A stretch of DNA of 64,000 nucleotides from Bog-950 sp044228435 (GCA_044228435.1 JBGAUW010000001.1:248001-312000), one strand, 5' to 3'. Positions 19,164-26,588 are shown, counted from the stretch's first letter. Numbers and translations: made by a program. The notes: a model not told the origin generated them from the sequence alone.

Positions 19164-19424
19164 CTAACTATTAGAAACGCTCTTAACCAGGGCCTCTATT
19201 TTAGCACGGCTTTTCCAGCCTTTAATTTCTATTTCGCGGCGAATGGCTTCTTCTTCTGTTTCAAATTTCTCTACATAAACCAGGCGCCAGTCTTTATTTT
19301 TACCGGTAAAGCCTTTATACTCCGAGTTATGTCTTTTAATCCGCTCGGTTAAATGTTCGCCGGTATTGCCCACATAATATTTATCGGATTGGGGAGAGTA
19401 AAGGATGTAAAGATGGAATTTCAT
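19164..19424 (-). CDS. GIY-YIG domain protein (UPF0213-like)
   Basis: 86 residues consisting only of a GIY-YIG nuclease fold: FHLYILYSPQSDKYYVGNTG (the YxL...YYVG form of GIY-YIG), then HLTERIKRHN with the conserved Arg/His, and TEEEAIRREIEIKGW with the catalytic-type Glu near residue 67. Members of this small family are common, often in several copies; a DNA-processing role is assumed but not established. It converges on the 18441 gene, 6 bases from its stop. Confidence 0.85.
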   Translation of the reverse strand: MKFHLYILYSPQSDKYYVGNTGEHLTERIKRHNSEYKGFTGKNKDWRLVYVEKFETEEEAIRREIEIKGWKSRAKIEALVKSVSNS

Positions 19425-19592
19425 AATGCGGGCAAGGTAATGATTAGTAAAACAATAGAGCTATGCGCTTGAAAAAACATGTTTAACAGAATTTTCTGCC
19501 TACCTCTGGCAAGGATGGAATAGTGGAATAATGGAATGCTGGATGAATACAGCAATACAAACTACATACATTTTCTGCCTACTTTATTTTTG

Positions 19593-20126
19593 CTACAACA
19601 TTCTAATAATCAACAGAATAGGTCGCTTTTTGCGCTTTCTTTTTCGGGGAGCGTATGCGCCATCCATTTTGTTTAGCTGCCTTATGCATTTAATTATCTG
19701 GCGGGGTTTGGTAGGTATAGCCACTGCCTGCCAAACGCCGTTAACCACCTTGTATTTTTTAAGCCCGGCGGTGCGGCGCATTAAGTGGGTTAAGGTTTCA
19801 GCCTCCTGCGCGCTGCTTACTGTGGGGTAGACGGTTTGGAAGGGTGATGGGCCGGGCGAATTGTCTTTAGGTGGCTGCGCAGTTTTGCGTTTTGGCCGGG
19901 TGGGTGGTGCTTTACCCGTAGGCGGCTTTTGTTGCGCTGCCGGTTGGGCCTTTTGTATAATGGTTAAATACACCAGCACATTGGGTTGCTGCATTAGCCG
20001 GTAGGCGTTGGTTTTGCAAGTAGTGCTGTTGTTGTTTTTGTAGGCTTTGCGGTAAGCACCGGTGCCGGTTTCGCCGGCCGATAGCAGGCGGCAAAACTTT
20101 TTGCGCTTGGGGTTAATGGCTTTCAT
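19593..20126 (-). CDS. Terminase-small-subunit-like helix-turn-helix protein
   Basis: 177 residues. The N-terminal 60 residues (KKFCRLLSAGETGTGAYRKA, then KTNAYRLMQQPNVLVYL) match the phage terminase small subunit HTH pattern: leader helix, G..A..AY...., then A.RL...P.V..YL. A Pro/Lys-rich linker (about 62-95) and a basic tail (RKRKRKKRP) follow. No large terminase, portal or capsid gene is nearby, so it is a lone gene. It may be a domesticated DNA-binding protein or a phage remnant. The call rests on motif shape only. Confidence 0.55.
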   Translation of the reverse strand: MKAINPKRKKFCRLLSAGETGTGAYRKAYKNNNSTTCKTNAYRLMQQPNVLVYLTIIQKAQPAAQQKPPTGKAPPTRPKRKTAQPPKDNSPGPSPFQTVYPTVSSAQEAETLTHLMRRTAGLKKYKVVNGVWQAVAIPTKPRQIIKCIRQLNKMDGAYAPRKRKRKKRPILLIIRML

Positions 20127-20447
20127 AATTGTATTTTTTGAGGAAATAATACAAAGTTATGAAAAAACAATTAAATGTGCAAAGTTGAGAGGTGAAAAGT
20201 GAAAGGCAGGATTAAATGCAAAAATGCACAGGGACAATTGGGACTGTCGGGGACGGTGGAAAGTTAGAAAGGTTTGAACGAAGACGGATGTTCGTAATCA
20301 TTTGAACTTTGGGGTGATCCGGTGTAACGGCGAGAAGAACAAGTGGCATTACAAATGCCAGACCAGTTACATCCTCGTCCCCTAGCTCAAAGGCCTTGCT
20401 ACAGACGAGGACGAGTTGGGGGTCAAAAAAAGATAAGAAAGGGGAGT
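20127..20447. other. Intergenic stretch with small hairpins
   Basis: No gene seen. It holds a perfect short hairpin TGGCATT-ACA-AATGCCA (20344-20360) and a 7-bp pairing CCTCGTC (20373-20379) with GACGAGG (20404-20410), which looks like a REP-type or structured untranslated element between two minus-strand genes. Confidence 0.4.
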
Positions 20448-20600
20448 TTACTTTTTCTTACCAGTAGGTTTTTGCTTTCCTGTTAGTTGCTTGCTTCTGT
20501 TGCCGTGAACTTGGGCGTTTTGCTTGTTTGTCCCGCTTGTCCCTTTGTTAGCGTTTTGCATGTTACTTTGGTTTTGCTGAGGAGTGATTTTCTTAGCCAT
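20448..20600 (-). CDS. Small basic Asn/Gln-rich conserved protein
   Basis: 50 residues starting MAKKITPQQNQSNMQNANKG and ending GKQKPTGKKK. It is hydrophilic and very rich in Asn, Gln, Lys and Gly, with the segment TNKQNAQVHGNRSKQLTG in the middle, and has no predicted fold. I recall near-identical tiny proteins in Bacteroidota (sometimes mis-annotated as enzymes), but no function is known to me. It has an uninterrupted reading frame with an ATG. Confidence 0.6.
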   Translation of the reverse strand: MAKKITPQQNQSNMQNANKGTSGTNKQNAQVHGNRSKQLTGKQKPTGKKK

Positions 20601-20768
20601 TTCATTGAGGTTTTAGTGGTTAATAGATATTAACCACTAAAAGTAAATAAATCAAGACATTTATGAAATGGCAATTATCGGCTTACAAATGAAAAGGGAA
20701 GGAAATATTTACACCATGTTTACACCGGAAATAAAAAAGGGGAAACCGTTTTCACGATTTCCCCTCTG

Positions 20769-20815
20769 TGGGAACTACTGGGTTCGAACCAGTGACCCTC
20801 TGCTTGTAAGGCAGA
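20769..20815 (-). tRNA. Partial tRNA-Val (TAC), 3' half only; probable integration site
   Basis: On the minus strand: anticodon arm TCTGC-CTTACAA-GCAGA (20799-20815, anticodon TAC), variable GGGTC-type bases, T arm ACTGG-TTCGAAC-CCAGT, acceptor strand AGTTCCC plus discriminator A (20769). There is no D arm or 5' acceptor strand beyond 20815; the sequence turns AT-rich. A tRNA 3' half beside a tyrosine recombinase gene is the classic attachment-site leftover of an integrated element. The intact reconstituted tRNA-Val was not found in the window. Confidence 0.75.
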
Positions 20816-20985
20816 ATCTTATACTTTAGATCATTTTTCATAATCTGCAAATAATTGAATATCAATGCATTTTATTTTTAATTTTTGCCATTATTTGCTG
20901 AAATTGCGGATAATTTTCAAATCTGTGTGCAAATTGTGTGCAAATTTTACCGGTTAGCAAGATTTGTTTTTCATAGCTTTGTGCC

Positions 20986-22239
20986 ATGCAAGTAAAACCA
21001 ACTATAAGTATTTGGTTAGATAACCGTAGAGAAAAAAAGGATGGTAAGTATCCTGTGAAAATTCGTATCACTTATCGTCGTGAGCGTTATTATTACCCAA
21101 CTAACATATCGCTTACCGAAGATGGCTTTCAACAAGCGATGAGTGTTAAGCCTGGCAAAAATCTTAAAGAGGTGCAATTGAAACTATTTGAATTGCAGCG
21201 ACAGGCCACTTCAGCAATTGATAAGATTGTAGACGACATGCAAACTGAATTTAATATCGGACTCTTTGAAAAACACCTTCACATTAATGATTCAGATTAT
21301 AAGGATGTTTTTAATTGTTATCAGCGTAAAATTGATTCGCTTAAGCAGAATAAGCAGCTAAAAACTGCAACAGGTTATGAAACATCACTAGCTTCGTTTA
21401 AAGACTATGCCGGTCGAGATAAACTGTCCTTTCCTGAAGTGGACAAGAAGTTTTTGGAGGATTATGAAAGGCACATGCTTAGTTTGGGTAAATCTTACAC
21501 TACTATAGGTATTTATACACGTAATCTGCGAACCATTTTTAATGAGGCAATAGAACACGGGGATGCAAGTCAAAACTTCTATCCTTTTGGGAATAACAAA
21601 TACCAACCACCACAAGCAGCGAATAACAAGCGGGCTTTAGATGCGAAAGAGTTGCAGAAGATTCTTAATTATAAACCAGAGGAGAATACGTGGGAGGAAT
21701 ATGCCAGGGACATCTGGATGTTTTCTCTCTTATGCCAGGGTGTAAACATGAAGGATATTGCCAATCTCCGTTACAAGAATATACAAGGCAATCAAATAGT
21801 GTTTATACGCGAGAAAACTAAAAGAACCAAGCGCTCTGAGCAAATGCCTATTGTTGTTTATTTAGGCAAAGATGCTCTCGACATAATAAAGAAATGGGGG
21901 CATGAGAATAAAATGCCTACCCAATTGGTGTTTCCTATTTATTCCGATGATAATTCCCCTTTGCGCAATTTGCGGTTGGTTGAACAGCAGACCAAAATGA
22001 TAAATAAGTACATGCGCAAAATTGCTGCTGATTTAAAAATAAAGCAGGACTTTACGTTTTATGCTGCACGCCATAGCTTTGCCACCGTGCTTAAGCAGCA
22101 AGGAAGAAGCACCGAGGAAATTCAGGAGTTTCTGGGACATGCCAGTAAGAAAACCACTGAACTTTACCTCGGTAGCTTTAGCGACAACCACAAACGCAAT
22201 GTGATGCGCGATTTTGTAAAAGGCTTGAAAAAGTCCTAA
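20986..22239 (+). CDS. Tyrosine recombinase / integrase (Bacteroidota mobile-element type)
   Basis: 417 residues with an arm-binding N-terminus (TISIWLDNRREKKDGKYPVK), a SAM-like core-binding domain (about 105-200) and a catalytic domain (about 215-405). Catalytic boxes: LLCQGVNMKDIANL, where the usual first Arg is replaced as in IntDOT-like Bacteroidota integrases; YAARHSFAT, which keeps the second Arg; and FLGHASKKTTELYLGSF with His and the nucleophile Tyr. It begins 170 bases from the tRNA-Val 3' fragment, as expected for an integrase next to its attachment site. Likely functional. Confidence 0.92.
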   Translation: MQVKPTISIWLDNRREKKDGKYPVKIRITYRRERYYYPTNISLTEDGFQQAMSVKPGKNLKEVQLKLFELQRQATSAIDKIVDDMQTEFNIGLFEKHLHINDSDYKDVFNCYQRKIDSLKQNKQLKTATGYETSLASFKDYAGRDKLSFPEVDKKFLEDYERHMLSLGKSYTTIGIYTRNLRTIFNEAIEHGDASQNFYPFGNNKYQPPQAANNKRALDAKELQKILNYKPEENTWEEYARDIWMFSLLCQGVNMKDIANLRYKNIQGNQIVFIREKTKRTKRSEQMPIVVYLGKDALDIIKKWGHENKMPTQLVFPIYSDDNSPLRNLRLVEQQTKMINKYMRKIAADLKIKQDFTFYAARHSFATVLKQQGRSTEEIQEFLGHASKKTTELYLGSFSDNHKRNVMRDFVKGLKKS

Positions 22240-22373
22240 TCGCCCTTTTTGGGTGTTTTTATGCTGGTTATTATTGGCGGCACTTCTTTTAAGAAGAACA
22301 CCAGGCATAAAGTCGCCGTAATAAGTGTGAACGCTGGACTCCGAATGATTTGAACTATATCTTCGCCTTTCAT
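22236..22373 (-). CDS. Tiny single-span membrane protein
   Basis: 45 residues, MKGEDIVQIIRSPAFTLITA followed by a hydrophobic helix (about 14-27) and a Lys-rich tail ending KTPKKGD. Its ATG overlaps the stop of the 22370-22519 gene by 4 bases (ATGA) and its stop overlaps the integrase stop on the other strand. Tight packing argues for a real gene in the element; function unknown. Confidence 0.5.
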   Translation of the reverse strand: MKGEDIVQIIRSPAFTLITATLCLVFFLKEVPPIITSIKTPKKGD

Positions 22374-22519
22374 GATTCAGGATTTGGTTTTTTAATTGTT
22401 TTCGGTTGGTTTACTACAGTATAAGTCATGTAGCCTAGGCCTCCGATAATTATGGTAGCTATAGCGATTGTGCCCCAAGGAATGCCGCCATTGTTCATTG
22501 GGAGATTTTTGGTTGTCAT
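22370..22519 (-). CDS. Tiny single-span membrane protein
   Basis: 49 residues, MTTKNLPMNNGGIPWGTIAI then a hydrophobic helix (about 16-36) and a basic C-terminus. An in-frame ATG two codons upstream (22525) is an alternative start. It couples by ATGA to the next tiny gene and lies 10 bases downstream of the RHH/coiled-coil gene, so the minus-strand set from 23404 to 22236 looks like one operon opposite the integrase. Function unknown. Confidence 0.5.
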   Translation of the reverse strand: MTTKNLPMNNGGIPWGTIAIATIIIGGLGYMTYTVVNQPKTIKKPNPES

Positions 22520-22529
22520 TAACATATGA

Positions 22530-23060
22530 TTATGGATTTAGTTGTGTGTTGTAAATAATTCCCTTGAGGATCTCTAGTGGTGAGTTATAGGTTATTTGGA
22601 AGTCTTCTCCATACGCATTTTCCACTGTATCGGACTTTCCTTTAAGATTTTCAAATAGATATAGTAGCCGCTCATCACTATAAATATCTAATTGGTTGTT
22701 CAACTCTCCAATTTTCTTGAGTAGCTGTTCATTCTCCGTTCTCGCTAGCTCCGATTGCTTATTGGCAGTTGCTAATTGCGCATTTATTTTTTCAACTTCC
22801 TGAAACTGGTCAGTTGATAGTTTGGTGAGCCTTGCGATTTCCTGCTGCTGTTCGGTAACTTTTTGGGCGAGCCGTTCAGCCTCCGGGCTTACTTTGTGCC
22901 GGTTCATAAGAATAACTTCGCCGTATTCGCTTACTGATAATCCGGCTTCCGATGATTCTGTTATAAGCTCGTCTTTTAAATTCGGTGTCATTCTAATACC
23001 GGTTACTACTTTTGCCGATGACTTATCTGGTCCGTCATCAGGACCTTCGTTGTATTCCAT
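22530..23060 (-). CDS. RHH-like N-terminus plus long coiled coil, mobile-element protein
   Basis: 176 residues. About 20-55 (VVTGIRMTPNLKDELITESS then AGLSVSEYGEVILMNR) has the strand-helix-helix pattern of ribbon-helix-helix DNA-binding proteins. About 60-120 is a coiled coil (heptads around QQQEIARLTKLSTDQFQEVE). The C-terminal 50 residues are globular. Such proteins occur in Bacteroidota mobilisable elements and may bind the origin or regulate; that is an inference. Two bases separate it from the upstream HTH gene. Confidence 0.6.
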   Translation of the reverse strand: MEYNEGPDDGPDKSSAKVVTGIRMTPNLKDELITESSEAGLSVSEYGEVILMNRHKVSPEAERLAQKVTEQQQEIARLTKLSTDQFQEVEKINAQLATANKQSELARTENEQLLKKIGELNNQLDIYSDERLLYLFENLKGKSDTVENAYGEDFQITYNSPLEILKGIIYNTQLNP

Positions 23061-23062
23061 TT

Positions 23063-23404
23063 TTATTGGGTTTTGGTTAATGAATATTTTTTTCGTGGTG
23101 TTAACTGAACTTGTTGTACAATCTCGGTTGTTGTCTTTATCATGCCACCGTCCATATAAATGTCCAAATCTTCAACGCGGTAATAGTTCTGTTTACCCCG
23201 TTTAGTGAATTTTAGTGCTCGGGCGGACGACAGCGCATAAAGAGCAGCAGGAGTCTTTTTTAAATACGCAGCGGCTTCTTTATGTGTGAGCCATTTTTGC
23301 ATTGATGGCTCAGGATTGGGCGACTTTGCTGCAATCACCTGTTTGGCAATGGCATTGGCTAAAGCATCTATGATTTCAGTAGGTAGGTTTATGGTTACTT
23401 GCAC
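23063..23404 (-). CDS. Excisionase-like helix-turn-helix protein
   Basis: 113 residues with a MerR/excisionase-type winged helix in the centre: WLTHKEAAAYLKKTPAALYA, then LKFTKRGKQNYYRVEDLDIY (about 38-90). This is the usual helix-turn-helix_17 domain of Bacteroidota integrative elements, where such proteins act as recombination directionality factors or regulators. It lies in the minus-strand run opposite the integrase. Confidence 0.75.
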   Translation of the reverse strand: MQVTINLPTEIIDALANAIAKQVIAAKSPNPEPSMQKWLTHKEAAAYLKKTPAALYALSSARALKFTKRGKQNYYRVEDLDIYMDGGMIKTTTEIVQQVQLTPRKKYSLTKTQ

Positions 23405-23470
23405 TGCATTAAGTTTATGCAGCTAAATTATCCGGGGCGGAGCTTAGAAAGTATGCGTCTAAGGTGTGGT

Positions 23471-23917
23471 CTATGCTGTTTTATCGCCGTAATAGAAACC
23501 CGGTCGGTTTTTTAAATCTTTCAGCGGAATTCGCTTGTTTTTTGGAGGTAGCCCTTGTCCGTAAATTACATTTTCAACGTTTGTGCCTATGAAATCCGGT
23601 TTTGTGTCAGCTGGCGACATTGTCATAAAATGTTCAACGATAAACCGGGCAACCGCACGTTTGCTACCGGTAATAAGTTCATCGTCGCAATAAATTCTGA
23701 ATACATCAACCAACTGGTTGCCTTGCCCTTCAAAAATTATTCTTTCATAGGGCGTTCCTTCGCCTCTTAATATTCTTTTCAAGGCATCGTAACTGTTTTG
23801 GCCGAAATAGGCTTTTATATCTTCAAAAAGCGTCTCAACTTTTTCTTCAATTACCCTTACTTTAACATTGGACTGATTAAAGCACCAACGGGTTGTATTG
23901 AATACGTTATCGTTCAC
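23471..23917 (-). CDS. Hypothetical mobile-element protein, probably 5'-truncated
   Basis: 148 residues in the longest frame, beginning with a GTG. The first about 15 codons are antisense to a conserved metallopeptidase fragment (23876-24031), so the natural 5' end was probably lost at a recombination junction near 23875. The rest (VETLFEDIKAYFGQNSYDAL; IIFEGQGNQLVDVFRIYCDD; ARFIVEHFMTMSPADTKPDF; GLPPKNKRIPLKDLKNRPGF) is fluent coding sequence without a domain I recognise. Confidence 0.5.
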   Translation of the reverse strand: MNDNVFNTTRWCFNQSNVKVRVIEEKVETLFEDIKAYFGQNSYDALKRILRGEGTPYERIIFEGQGNQLVDVFRIYCDDELITGSKRAVARFIVEHFMTMSPADTKPDFIGTNVENVIYGQGLPPKNKRIPLKDLKNRPGFYYGDKTA

Positions 23918-24031
23918 GAGTTATGTCACCTCGTCTATCGGAACCATACTGCTAAATTTATGGCCTTGCAAAATAAAGAGTTGCCGGGATGGCAGAAATG
24001 GAAAGATAAATTGGAGAAGGTGTTAACGTAA
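23876..24031 (+). pseudogene. 3' fragment of a YgjP-like (DUF45) zinc metallopeptidase
   Basis: Reads LIKAPTGCIEYVIVHELCHL then NHTAKFMALQNKELPGWQKW and ends KLEKVLT. VVHELCHL...NH is the HExxH zinc signature and C-terminal end of the M48-like YgjP/DUF45 family (normally about 230 residues). Only about the last 50 residues remain; the 5' part is replaced by the oppositely oriented 23471 gene. Confidence 0.7.
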
Positions 24032-24152
24032 AATATATGAGCCAAGCTACAGTTAACGGAGGTTAACGTGGTTGCAGATAATGACTCCGAATGGACTTCT
24101 GTCCACCCGGAGAAGATGACCGTTAAAAATATCGTTAACCTCAGTTAGCTGT
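24022..24152. repeat. Nested palindrome with GTTAACG motifs
   Basis: Outer arms acagttaacggaggttaacg (24049-24068) and cgttaacctcagttagctgt (24133-24152) are complementary at 18 of 20 positions. Inside the 64-base interval CTCCG (24085-24089) pairs with CGGAG (24108-24112) and TGGAC (24092-24096) with GTCCA (24101-24105). GTTAACG or its complement also occurs at 24022, 24052, 24062 and 24133. It could be a recombinase/excisionase binding array, a replication or transfer origin, or a structured RNA. Confidence 0.6.
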
Positions 24153-24349
24153 AATCTTTGAATCTTATATGAAATCTGTGCTTTCACCTAGCTTCACTCA
24201 GGTGATATGCGGTGGAACCAGCTAAAGATATTAAGTTGCTGAGCTAAAACCGGGTATTCTAATGTTTTGAGGACAACAAACTGAACCTTATTCTTACATT
24301 GTATTGTTCTTCCAAGGAAGGTAAATGGAAGTATAAGAGTTAAACAATG

Positions 24350-24711
24350 TCATAAAATTCTTTTAATTGCCCACATCAGTTCATCTTCCGTAAAAGGTTT
24401 ACTTAAATATTCATCAGCTCCTTGGACTAGACCAGTTTTAACATCAGATGGTGCAGAGCCTGCGGAAAAAAATATTAGCGGTATTGAGATAGTAGCTTTA
24501 TCATTCTTTACCAACTTAAGAAACGCCGGGGGCCGTCTGTCTCGGGCATTAATATATCGCATAGAATGATATTTGGATTGCTGATTTTCGTTTTTTCAAA
24601 CCCCTCCCTTCCATTTTTTGCAGTAATGACATCAAAGCCATTTAAACTTAAAAGTTCAGCGGTATTTTCTCGAAGTACCGCGTTGTCTTCAATAACTAAT
24701 ATTTTTATCAC
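24350..24711 (-). pseudogene. CheY-like response regulator receiver, frameshifted
   Basis: A receiver domain split over two frames. The first part begins GTG at 24711: IKILVIEDNAVLRENTAELL (acidic Asp), NIILCDILMPETDG (phospho-acceptor Asp about 52). The second part: PAFLKLVKND, IPLIFFSAGS, GADEYLSKPFTEDELMWAIK (conserved Lys). The frame breaks at a run of five C (about 24525-24530 on the plus strand as Gs); one more C would restore MPETDGPPAFLKLV. It is a single-domain regulator of about 120 residues. The break may be real or a homopolymer sequencing error. Confidence 0.75.
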
Positions 24712-24718
24712 CCAACAA

Positions 24719-24868
24719 TTATACGAGGCAAATCACTTTTTTATCATGACCATCCTCAATTGAAAACATGATATTACTCCTGTGATAAACCGGCAAGTAG
24801 AACGTACAGGCATCACCACGTATAAGTTGCAACTTTGAATGCTTTTGCGCCATATTGGGCCATGCCAT
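24719..24868 (-). CDS. Small hypothetical protein upstream of the response regulator
   Basis: 49 residues, MAWPNMAQKHSKLQLIRGDA, ending EDGHDKKVICLV. The stop is 7 bases before the response-regulator GTG, so the two would be co-transcribed. No domain recognised. It may be the last part of a longer decayed gene, since the region to the right is degenerate. Confidence 0.3.
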   Translation of the reverse strand: MAWPNMAQKHSKLQLIRGDACTFYLPVYHRSNIMFSIEDGHDKKVICLV

Positions 24869-25136
24869 TTTAGCTCAAGCACACGATCTCCATCAGCATA
24901 TTTGTATTTGAGAGTCTTTTTGAGGCTTGAAGGCCACAATGCAAACTTGCCTAAAAGCATTGTTCTGAGCCTTTTCCAGCTAAGGCGTATTGAAGTGGAA
25001 CACAAAGCACCCTTCCACACGAAACTGATTTCTTTGTTTTGCAGTTTTAAGAGAAAATGAACGGAACTCCTTGGAAGGTTTTTGAAATCATATACCCATA
25101 AAGGAAAAGCTATTAAAGCTATGTCGTGGGCGTAAA

Positions 25137-25349
25137 CTACACTAAATCATAAATCCCCAGCATTTTTTCGATACAGACCACCTTATCTACCATGGTTGAG
25201 AACCACCATCGCCGAAAATTTTATGCTCGTTTTCTTCAAACTCTTCCTCTAATGAATCGGATTCGTTTCGCGAAACAAGCTTTCTGAAAGCGGGGAATAA
25301 ACCGGTATCTTCTCTGGATTCGTGAGGTCGGTACAAAGCATTAAAGGAG
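25137..25349 (-). pseudogene. Hemerythrin (HHE) domain protein, C-terminal remnant with frameshift
   Basis: Minus-strand translation gives SFNALYRPHESREDTGLFPA then FRKLVSRNESDSLEEEFEEN then EHKIFGDGG; after a one-base frameshift it continues with TMVDKVVCIEKMLGIYDLV. RPHE.REDT.LFPAFRK and EHK.FG are the iron-ligand regions of bacterial hemerythrin-domain proteins whose tail is IEK.LGIYDL. The N-terminal half is not recoverable. It lies in the same decayed zone as other broken genes and near the Ric gene, also a hemerythrin-fold protein. Confidence 0.65.
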
Positions 25350-25770
25350 ATCAATATCAATCAACTTTTGATTCTCACTTTAATCCTGAAAGATTGCTTT
25401 GTCAAGCGCTAAATTTAGTTCGTCAATTACCCTTTTATGGTTTCGTTGATTTCTTTTTTACTGACTGGGCCATTCCCATTTTTAAAGTAAGCTGCCATGG
25501 CGCCAACAGGTTTGAGTTTAATCTGGTAAAATTCCAAGAGACACTACTTATCAGTAATCGGGAATTTTAAATGATAGGGAGTTGCTGCGTAATTTTACCA
25601 GGCTTGCCGCAGTCAGTTTGTTGTATGAGTGCTTTAAAATTGTCAAATGGTAATATCCCAAGTGAGAGTTATCAGAAAGCCTTGCGGGGTAAGCACTACT
25701 GCTTTACTTTGCACAGGTTATTCGAAAATGGCGAACCCGTTATTCAGACAAAACACATAAATACTTACAA
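25350..25770. other. Degenerate stretch without a clear gene
   Basis: The minus strand has scraps such as INETIK and VIDELNLALDKAIFQD interrupted by stops, possibly the 5' part of the decayed hemerythrin gene. Plus-strand frames lack convincing composition. I see no intact gene, RNA or repeat. Confidence 0.4.
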
Positions 25771-25881
25771 ATGTTGCGCTGGCAAACAAAACAACGAACT
25801 GAGAGATTAGAGTTTCTACTCAATGCCTTAACTGTTTTATTAGTAGTTGTAGCCACCGCACTGCTTTTTTTTATACGATAA
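25771..25881 (+). CDS. Possible tiny membrane protein
   Basis: 36 residues: basic start MLRWQTKQRTERLEFLL then a hydrophobic helix ending FFIR. It is very short and could be chance, but the charge pattern (positive N-side, one membrane span) is protein-like and the frame ends just before the 25923 lipoprotein gene. Confidence 0.25.
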   Translation: MLRWQTKQRTERLEFLLNALTVLLVVVATALLFFIR

Positions 25882-25922
25882 TTTTTCTTGTGTGATTTAA
25901 TTAACCAACTCTGTTTGAAAAT

Positions 25923-26435
25923 ATGTTTACGAAAAAAATTTCTATTTTGCTGATAGCCGCTTTACTGATTATTACCGGTTGCCCTTACAATAGCGCATTG
26001 CCCCCCGATGCGGTAGGCAAACCGGTTGATGCCGGTTATGCCGGTAAATGGATTTGCACCGACAAAAACTATGACATTGACAGCATGCAGATAGAAACGA
26101 ACGAAAACACTTCATGCATTTTAATTTGGGGCAAGCAAACTAAAAGGGAAAATGTTGAACCGGTTGTGTATGATTGCTGGCAAACAATTATGCTAGGTAA
26201 AACAATTATCTACTTAGGCTATAAACCCAAAAGTAAAACATCTTACCTGATGTATTCCGCATCGCTCAAAACCGAAAATGGCACTAAAACCATTATTTCA
26301 AACGAAATACCTGCGGATTGGTTTGCCAATCTTTCTTTTACTAATACTACTGAGTTGCGTCAGTTGTTAAGTCGTAATATACAGCATGGCAGCCCACTGG
26401 GTAGAAGTGCCCATTGGCGTTGGGTGAGTAGGTAA
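25923..26435 (+). CDS. Hypothetical lipoprotein
   Basis: 170 residues. Signal MFTKKISILLIAALLIITGC with lipobox ITGC (Cys 20). The body resembles a small beta-rich lipocalin-like fold: YAGKWICTDKNYDIDSMQIE, CWQTIMLGKTIIYLGYK, YLMYSASLKTENGTK. The C-terminus (HWRWVSR) seems intact. It converges on the truncated YeaO-type gene whose stop lies immediately beyond (26436), so the junction between them is probably recombinational. Function unknown. Confidence 0.6.
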   Translation: MFTKKISILLIAALLIITGCPYNSALPPDAVGKPVDAGYAGKWICTDKNYDIDSMQIETNENTSCILIWGKQTKRENVEPVVYDCWQTIMLGKTIIYLGYKPKSKTSYLMYSASLKTENGTKTIISNEIPADWFANLSFTNTTELRQLLSRNIQHGSPLGRSAHWRWVSR

Positions 26436-26588
26436 TCATTCGATTGATGGGGCAACTTCTTTATTCCATTCATCCAGGTTAGCTTTTATTTTAGTAACTC
26501 CTCTGGGCCAAAGCCGGTCTATTAAAATTCTGTAACCATCGCTGTCCGATGATTGAGCGTATACTCTTTTTATATTTATAGCCTTCAT
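26436..26588 (-). pseudogene. YeaO-type DUF488 protein, N-terminal fragment
   Basis: 50 codons: MKAINIKRVYAQSSDSDGYR then ILIDRLWPRGVTKIKANLDE then WNKEVAPSIE stop. I.KRVY....DGYR.L.DRLWPRG..K....LD.W.KE.APS is the opening half of the YeaO/DUF488 family (about 115 residues). The homology ends exactly where the convergent lipoprotein gene's last codon begins, so the second half was removed by a rearrangement. Confidence 0.7.

Noticed and set aside
19480..19600. Insertion sequence suggested by repeated TTTTCTGCCTA and ATGGAAT words
   Set aside because: Short low-complexity repeats only; no transposase or terminal inverted repeats.
24733..25020. 95-codon minus-strand frame
   Set aside because: Trp/Arg/Ser-rich composition typical of an off-frame; a different frame (24719-24868) reads better over the same stretch.
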